A stretch of 64,000 nucleotides of DNA from Rhizopus sp. PT2906. Its lineage: Eukaryota; Mucoromycota; Mucoromycetes; Mucorales; Rhizopodaceae. Positions within the stretch are counted from its first letter, which is position 1; each line of letters begins with the position of its first letter. Under the pieces are notes generated by a model. The model was not told the origin of the DNA. It was given only the letters and a program-made list of their open reading frames with translations, and ran no database searches. Below are positions 58,887 through 64,000 of this stretch, piece by piece. A program made the position numbers and the translations under genes. The stretch is taken from the NCBI GenBank assembly GCA_025529335.1, contig JAMYHX010000126.1:1-64000 (forward strand), in the 5' to 3' direction.

Positions 58887-60957
58887 ATGTCGGAATCGCA
58901 AGAGAATAGAGTATACCCTGGCATTACAAAACCTTTGTCTTTAGAGAAGCCAGGTCCACGTGATATTCAATTAACAATAGAATTAGAAAAAACGTTAAAT
59001 TTATATGGTTTATATGATTCTGAAGAAAGAGCCCAACAAAGGTAACCTTTTTAGATTGTGTAAATTGTCATCATGTTGACTCTTCTTTATGATTACTTTA
59101 GATGTCGAGTGCTTCAGTCACTGGATGATTTGACTAAACAATTTGTTAAAATGGTTTATGAGAAGAAAGGCTATACCGAATTAGCTAAAAAGGCAGGAGG
59201 AAAAGTGTTTACATATGGAAGCTATCGTTTAGGAGTAAACGCAACAGGTATAGAAATATGATGATGTCTTCTGTCAAAAGCTAATACCAAAATATACATT
59301 ATAGATGCAGATATTGACACACTATGTGTCTTTCCAAAATATGTGGATCGAATTGACTTTTTTACAGTCATGCTTGAACTGTTGAAGACACATGAACATA
59401 TAACAGATATTACAGTAAGGCTATTTATTACCAAAGACACACAGTGTTCTTACCCTTTATAGGCTGTAACCAACGCTTATGTACCACTCATCAAGTTTAA
59501 ATTCAACGATATCCCCGTAAGTTGAACCATTGATGGCTATAAACCCATGACTTATAAATGATAGATTGATTTTATTTGTGCAAGACTGAATGTGGATCAG
59601 ATACCAGAAGATATTGATTTGAAAGATTCTAACCTACTACGAAATCTGGATGCACTCTCTGTTCGAAGCTTAAATGGGACAAGAGTAGCAGACGATATCT
59701 TGGATCTAGTACCTAATGTTGATACATTTAGGACTGTATTACGTTGTATAAAATTATGGGCAACTAGAAAAGCTATTTATTCAAACGTTTTAGGCTTTTT
59801 AGGAGGTGTTGCTTGGGCGATACTAGTAGCTCGAATATGTCAGCTCTACCCTAATGCCTCTGCAAGCACAGTTATTGACAAATTCTTTCATATACTCATC
59901 ACTTGGCCATGGCCATCGCCTGTACTATTAAAAGCAGTAGAAGATGGTCCTATTGTGCCTACAATTAAGCCTTGGAATCCAAAGGTATGTGACAAGGACA
60001 AGCAAAAGTAAACAAACTGACAAAAGATATAGTTAAATCCTGTTGATCGTTGTCATCGCATGCCGATCATTACACCTTCTTATCCAAGTATGTGCGCTAC
60101 ACACAATGTGACACCGTCAACACAGCGCATCATCATAGGCGAACTGAAGCAAGCAGCTGAGATGGTTGAGAAGATTATAGCTGGATCTGCGACATGGTCA
60201 CAGCTGTTTCAACCTCATAGATTCTTTGAAATGTATCATCAATACCTTCAGATCACAGTGATTGCAGACGATTACAATCTTCAACTCAAATGGGCTGGTC
60301 TAGTAGAAGCAAGAATAAGGCAGTTCGTGATCAAACTGGAAGCAGTGCCCCCTATTCTGCTGGTACATCCGTTTGTAGATGGTTTTAGCGAGAATCATAT
60401 ATGTAACAATGCAAGCGATGTCAGTGCCATGAGCTTAGGAAGGAAACCAGACAACAAAAATAATGATACAGTATCTGGGAAAATGATTTATTCAAAAACG
60501 TTCTACATTGGATTATACATTCGTCGTGCAGGTTTAAATCAAAAACTAGATGTGCTCCCTATGACTCATTTATATACACACACAGGCAAAGCGCAGTTAA
60601 CGATTGATATATGTGTACCGATTGAAGAGTTTAAGAATACACTTAGATTATGGCCAGAATACAGTAGCCGGCATATGGCTGTTCATATTGAAGCAATACA
60701 CCAATCTGATTTACCAAAGGACTTGCTGACGAAATCGAACACAGCAGGAAAGAGAACATTAAAGGTAAACAAACATGAGCAAGACAATGCGTATTAATAC
60801 CTTGTTTAAATACTTGATTATATAAATTACTTTTAATACTTAGCCAAGTACAAGTACGAACAACAGCACTACAGTCACCAACAAGAAATCCAAGAGAAAC
60901 AACGAGGCAAATAATGAACTACCTATGACAGCAACTACTGCAACAGTTGCCCTGTAA
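58887..60957 (+). CDS. PAP1: Nuclear poly(A) polymerase
   Basis: Adds poly(A) tails to cleaved pre-mRNA. Exons 58887-59041, 59102-59247, 59305-59414, 59463-59516, 59565-59984, 60033-60764, 60844-60957, 576 residues, all phases agree. N-terminal YPGITKPLSLEKPGPRD is the conserved PAP start. The nucleotidyltransferase site is GSYRLGV followed by DADIDT (Asp 103 and 105) and IDFICARL (Asp 157). Central domain: FRTVLRCIKLWATRKAIYSNVLGFLGGVAWAILVARICQLYPNA and LNPVDRCHRMPIITPSYP. The RNA-binding domain includes FYIGLYIRR. The C-terminus is a short Ser/Thr/Asn-rich tail, like yeast Pap1. Confidence 0.96.
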
Positions 60958-61048
60958 AAAAATAAGTATAAATTATATATGTATATAAATGTATACATGT
61001 GCGTGTGCGTGTGCGTATATATATATGTATATATATATATATATATGT

Positions 61049-61102
<54 letters not shown>

Positions 61103-61334
61103 GTAAGATGGCACGTATATGTTTATCTACATATATGTGTTTATACATAAAAGAAGATTTGGGTAAAAATCTATATATAACCTTTTTTATATAAAAAATA
61201 CATATTATATATATATATCATATAAGAAAAGGAAGTGTTTATTATGAGTATCATGTTGTGTGATAATAGAGAAGGTGTGTGTTTATTATATGGGCTATTT
61301 TACATATTATTTAAAGAATAGAAGCATCGTTTTG
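60958..61334. other. PAP1 3' flank with microsatellite
   Basis: 377 bp between convergent genes, almost entirely simple sequence (TA, TG and CG-interrupted TG). Frames here encoding Thr-His or Cys-Val repeats are microsatellite artefacts. Confidence 0.6.
60998..61105. repeat. Compound (TA)n/(TG)n microsatellite
   Basis: About 108 bp: GTGCG repeats, then (TA)n, then roughly 50 bp of nearly pure (TG)n at 61053-61102, directly downstream of the poly(A) polymerase stop. Confidence 0.9.
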
Positions 61335-62500
61335 TCATTTTTTCTTCTTTTGTGCGATTGTATAATGAATATTACACCAACTTTTAAAATCTCTACATTC
61401 TGCAGCTGCTGCTTCTACCATTTTATCATATTTTGCTAAATTCATTGACCAATCTTCACATAATTTTGGTTTTATAGAATCAAATAGACGTTGTATACAC
61501 TCCAACATGATATCACCATTTCGACCATACCAGCCTATGGGCGCTGAACGATGTGAAGATTCTATATGTCTAACATTATCAAATGACTGTATCATTGACT
61601 CGAGCTGTGAGGCAATTTTGAGGTTAATATTCCTTGTCTGTAATGAAACTGTCAGACGCATCATCCAAATAGACAGATTAGGTCCAACATCCTGTATGGA
61701 ACCTCCAAGTTCTACAAATTCAATAAAACCACCTGGCTTTGTGACTCGTACGATTTCTGGTATCACTGCTTCCCAATCTTGTTGACTGTATCTAAACAGA
61801 CAATCATGTTGAGTAACGTAGTCAAAGGTATTATCAGGAAATGCAAGTCCAGTTGACATATCCATAAGTCGAAAATGACAATTGGCTGGCGGGCAACTTT
61901 TTATCATTAATAATAATTTTAAATTATATGCTAATTAATATACCTTATAGGATAAATGACAGCATCCACAGCTGTAAAATGAGATTTCGGATATTGTTTA
62001 GCCATGTCCATTATCCACCAACCAGGGCCAGCACTAATGCATGGATAAAAGATATATATATATGCTTTTGATTTTACGACATACCACTTACGATACATCA
62101 AGTACTTTAATGCCCTTCCTTAGTTGATCTTGTATAGGTGAGAAATAAGGTGTAATGAATAAAGATCTATCATGACATCAATCACTTTTTATTCTATCTT
62201 TTGTTATTGTTGAGCTTACTTGAATAGTAAATGGTTTATCTGTAGTCTTTCAATTTCTTCATCATCGCATGGTAAAAATTGTTCACTGGGTTTTTTAGTC
62301 TGCCGATAATTTCGGCCTTCGATATATTCATATTGTTTTATTGGAAATTTAGGTTCTACCAGTGGTTCGTCTATGTCTACTATTACTTTGGCACTATTAT
62401 ATATTAGTGTTGAACCTCGTCTTGACTAATTATACCTTTTTGAACTATAGGTGCTTTTTGTATGCTGTGTTGCCTTTGATAAAACTGAAAAGGGGCCCAT
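61335..62500 (-). CDS. Class I SAM-dependent methyltransferase, substrate unknown
   Basis: Exons 62500-62436, 62393-62220, 62166-62092, 62033-61944, 61896-61335, 321 residues, phases agree. It looks like one of the large family of fungal putative methyltransferases (LaeA/TAM-like fold). The entry YEYIEGRNYRQ is followed by motif I (VLDVSAGPGWWIMDMA), an acidic strand end (FTAVDAVIYP), the post-I region DMSTGLAFPDNTFDYVTQHDCL and EIVRVTKPGGFIEFVE. Motif I has AGPGWW rather than the usual G-x-G-x-G, but still binds-type spacing. No targeting signal. The C-terminal KKKK is encoded next to the stop. Confidence 0.82.
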
Positions 62501-63148
62501 CCTTTATATAAAGAAAAGAGAGAGAGAGAGAAAAAGAAGAAGAGAAAAAAGGAGGAAAAAGGAAGGAAAGTGAACAGATGGTTACACTAGCTGTAAATAA
62601 AAAATTACTTTATTTGATCAAGGATTATGATCGTCTTTACCACATGTAAAGTATCGAACCGCTTAATAATGATCATTTTAGAAACAGTGACATGAATAAA
62701 TCAATAATATTGGCTTTAGAAAAAGAGAATTTAAAAAAATACTACTTGTAAAAGTTTCCTTGCCTTATAATATGCCATGTAGTTTTTGAAAGTTCAAGAC
62801 AGACTACAGTGAATTTAAATGAAGGTAAAGGTACATATGTCAAGCTCGATATGAACTGTAATTTATGATATTACCTTACAGTTAATATTCTAATCTTGTG
62901 TCAACTGCGACAATAATTAAAAGATCACGTCTTGTTTTCTCTCCGATGTGTACCCTGTTTGCTACCCCCCCCTTCGACTTGACAGGTCATCTTTCTTAAA
63001 ATCATTTTAGTACTAAAGGCAGCTACTGGTAACTTATTCCTATCATACCAAGAATTCTGTAACCTTGGTCTGTTTACCCTTCCTCCTCTCTTCCTCTCCC
63101 CTTTTATCAAGTAAATGCAGCATTTACACATAAAAATGGTAATAAGCT
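62501..63148. other. Intergenic, methyltransferase promoter and Sel1-gene 3' flank
   Basis: 648 bp with GA/AG-rich sequence near 62515-62570, just upstream of the methyltransferase start. The 68-residue frame at 62925-63131 is not supported. Confidence 0.45.
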
Positions 63149-64000
63149 TTATTTTCTAAAAAAGCCTAAAGACCATCGACTGGATCTCTTTTCTTGATTT
63201 GTCGTCCCTTCTCCGTTTGCTAATACTTCTCGTTGTTGCTGTAGTAAATTTTGCTCTAAAATTGATATTTGCTGAAGCTTGATTTGAGATGGCTCATAGC
63301 CATGAGTAGACGCGATCTGAAACCATTCCTTGGCCACTGTCAAGTCTTTGGGCACACCTTCGCCATGCAAGAACATTTCTCCAATCATATGCTGAGCATG
63401 TGAATAAGGTATATCTGACTGCTGTGTGGATGCTGCGTTTTGATAGTATTCAAACGCTTTATGAAAATCCTGTTCCACTCCCCATCCATTTCGGTACATG
63501 TCTCCTAGACATACTTGGCAATAGGGTATATTAGCTGCTATACTCTGTGTACAGCATTGGTATGCTTTCTTGTAATCTTTAGGCACATTGCCTGCTCCAT
63601 GCATATAGACGGCCACTTGTTCTTCCAGAGCAACAGTAAAGCCTTGCTTGGCTGATGCATCCAACCATTTCATCGCTTCTGCCGCATCTTCCTTTACGCC
63701 TCTACCTTTCAAGTACATATGTCCCACAATGTACTGACAGTACTTGTCATTGGATAATGCACCATCCTTTGCATATCGAAACGCACGAGCATCATCTCTG
63801 GGTACATCCTGACTTCCTTCAAAAAAACTATAAGCCAGATCCACAATTGCCTGATTGCTGCCACATTCAAATCCTCGTTCAAACCAGTAAACAGAGTCGG
63901 CAAGCTGATGGTATGAGTACCTGTATCGGTCACCATAGATCCTGCCCAACTCACATGCCGCTTCTCCTAGCTTTCCATTTGTAGCTGCATATTTCAACAA
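63149..64000 (-). CDS. Sel1-repeat protein, N-terminus beyond the window
   Basis: Partial: the frame is open to the right edge, and at least 283 C-terminal residues are seen. Five to six Sel1-like TPR repeats with the pattern A...LG.MY..G.GV..D...A..W. are visible (GHMYLKGRGVKEDAAEAMKWLDASAKQG, GDMYRNGWGVEQDFHKAFEYYQNAA, GEMFLHGEGVPKDLTVAKEWFQIAS). The C-terminus is basic (KRSSRWSLGFFRK). Sel1 proteins in fungi include activators of chitin synthase III (Skt5/Chs4) and ERAD factors; the soluble repeat and missing membrane anchor suggest a Skt5/Chs4-like or related regulator, but the evidence is weak. No C-terminal CaaX box is seen. Confidence 0.75.
   Translation of the reverse strand: MLKYAATNGKLGEAACELGRIYGDRYRYSYHQLADSVYWFERGFECGSNQAIVDLAYSFFEGSQDVPRDDARAFRYAKDGALSNDKYCQYIVGHMYLKGRGVKEDAAEAMKWLDASAKQGFTVALEEQVAVYMHGAGNVPKDYKKAYQCCTQSIAANIPYCQVCLGDMYRNGWGVEQDFHKAFEYYQNAASTQQSDIPYSHAQHMIGEMFLHGEGVPKDLTVAKEWFQIASTHGYEPSQIKLQQISILEQNLLQQQREVLANGEGTTNQEKRSSRWSLGFFRK

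Noticed and set aside
60840..61194. Frames coding for long Thr-His and Cys-Val repeats
   Set aside because: Translations of the TG/TA microsatellite, not genes.
1..64000. Transposons, rRNA, tRNA, CRISPR or a biosynthetic cluster
   Set aside because: No transposase, reverse transcriptase, terminal repeats, tRNA-like folds or cluster core enzymes were seen by eye; a tRNAscan and repeat-library search would be decisive.

Overview
This is a gene-dense stretch of a filamentous fungal nuclear genome, most likely an early-diverging fungus of the Mucorales or a relative. The evidence is AT-rich DNA, very short spliceosomal introns (mostly 45-80 bp, GTAAGT-like donors, CTAAC/TTAAC-like branch sites, TAG/CAG acceptors), homopolymer-rich promoters and the gene content. 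That content includes two secreted chitin deacetylases, a tubby-domain protein, a neutral trehalase and fungal-type regulators such as Hal4/Sat4, Fpk1/Nrc-2, Hul4 and Iml2. No species call can be made from sequence reading alone. I saw no rRNA, tRNA, transposon or CRISPR. All exon structures below were deduced by eye from reading frame, splice signals and family conservation; they are not transcript-verified.

Layout. 0.8-7.1 kb: two paralogous chitin deacetylases in inverted (tail-to-tail) orientation, flanking a small heat-shock protein and a complex I assembly factor (NDUFAF6-like). 7.6-13.0 kb: a 1728-residue kinesin-4-like motor. 14.4-15.6 kb: a tubby-domain protein. 15.8-19.0 kb: an acidic unknown protein followed by a PX-BAR sorting nexin whose 5' end is unresolved. 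19.0-26.3 kb: PPIL2 (U-box plus cyclophilin), a DDHD-domain phospholipase and neutral trehalase. 27.7-30.8 kb: Yhm2 citrate/oxoglutarate carrier and mitochondrial tRNA 2-thiouridylase.

31.1-36.4 kb: a Hal4/Sat4-type kinase, a CSC1/OSCA-type channel and a short tropomyosin. 36.8-44.4 kb: a three-SANT-domain Snt1-like corepressor, an Fpk1/Nrc-2-type AGC kinase and a bHLH factor. 44.5-51 kb: an Mtm1/SLC25A39-40 carrier, a Cdc4-like F-box/WD40 protein and 6-phosphofructokinase. 51.3-57.6 kb: a Hul4-like HECT ligase, mitoribosomal protein mS23 and Iml2/TTC39. 57.7-61 kb: U1-70K and poly(A) polymerase, head to head. 61.3-62.5 kb: a methyltransferase. The right edge cuts a Sel1-repeat protein.

The genes are mainly housekeeping and do not form one pathway cluster. 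Local themes are cell-wall chitosan formation (the deacetylase pair), mitochondrial maintenance (NDUFAF6, Yhm2, MTU1, Mtm1, mS23), carbon metabolism (trehalase, PFK) and pre-mRNA processing (U1-70K/PAP, PPIL2). The strongest observations are a 267-bp near-identical cysteine-rich module shared by the inverted deacetylases, a probable 8-nt microexon in the Iml2/TTC39 gene, two low-complexity insertions inside the kinesin motor, an unusually short tropomyosin, and the 145-bp divergent promoter between U1-70K and poly(A) polymerase.
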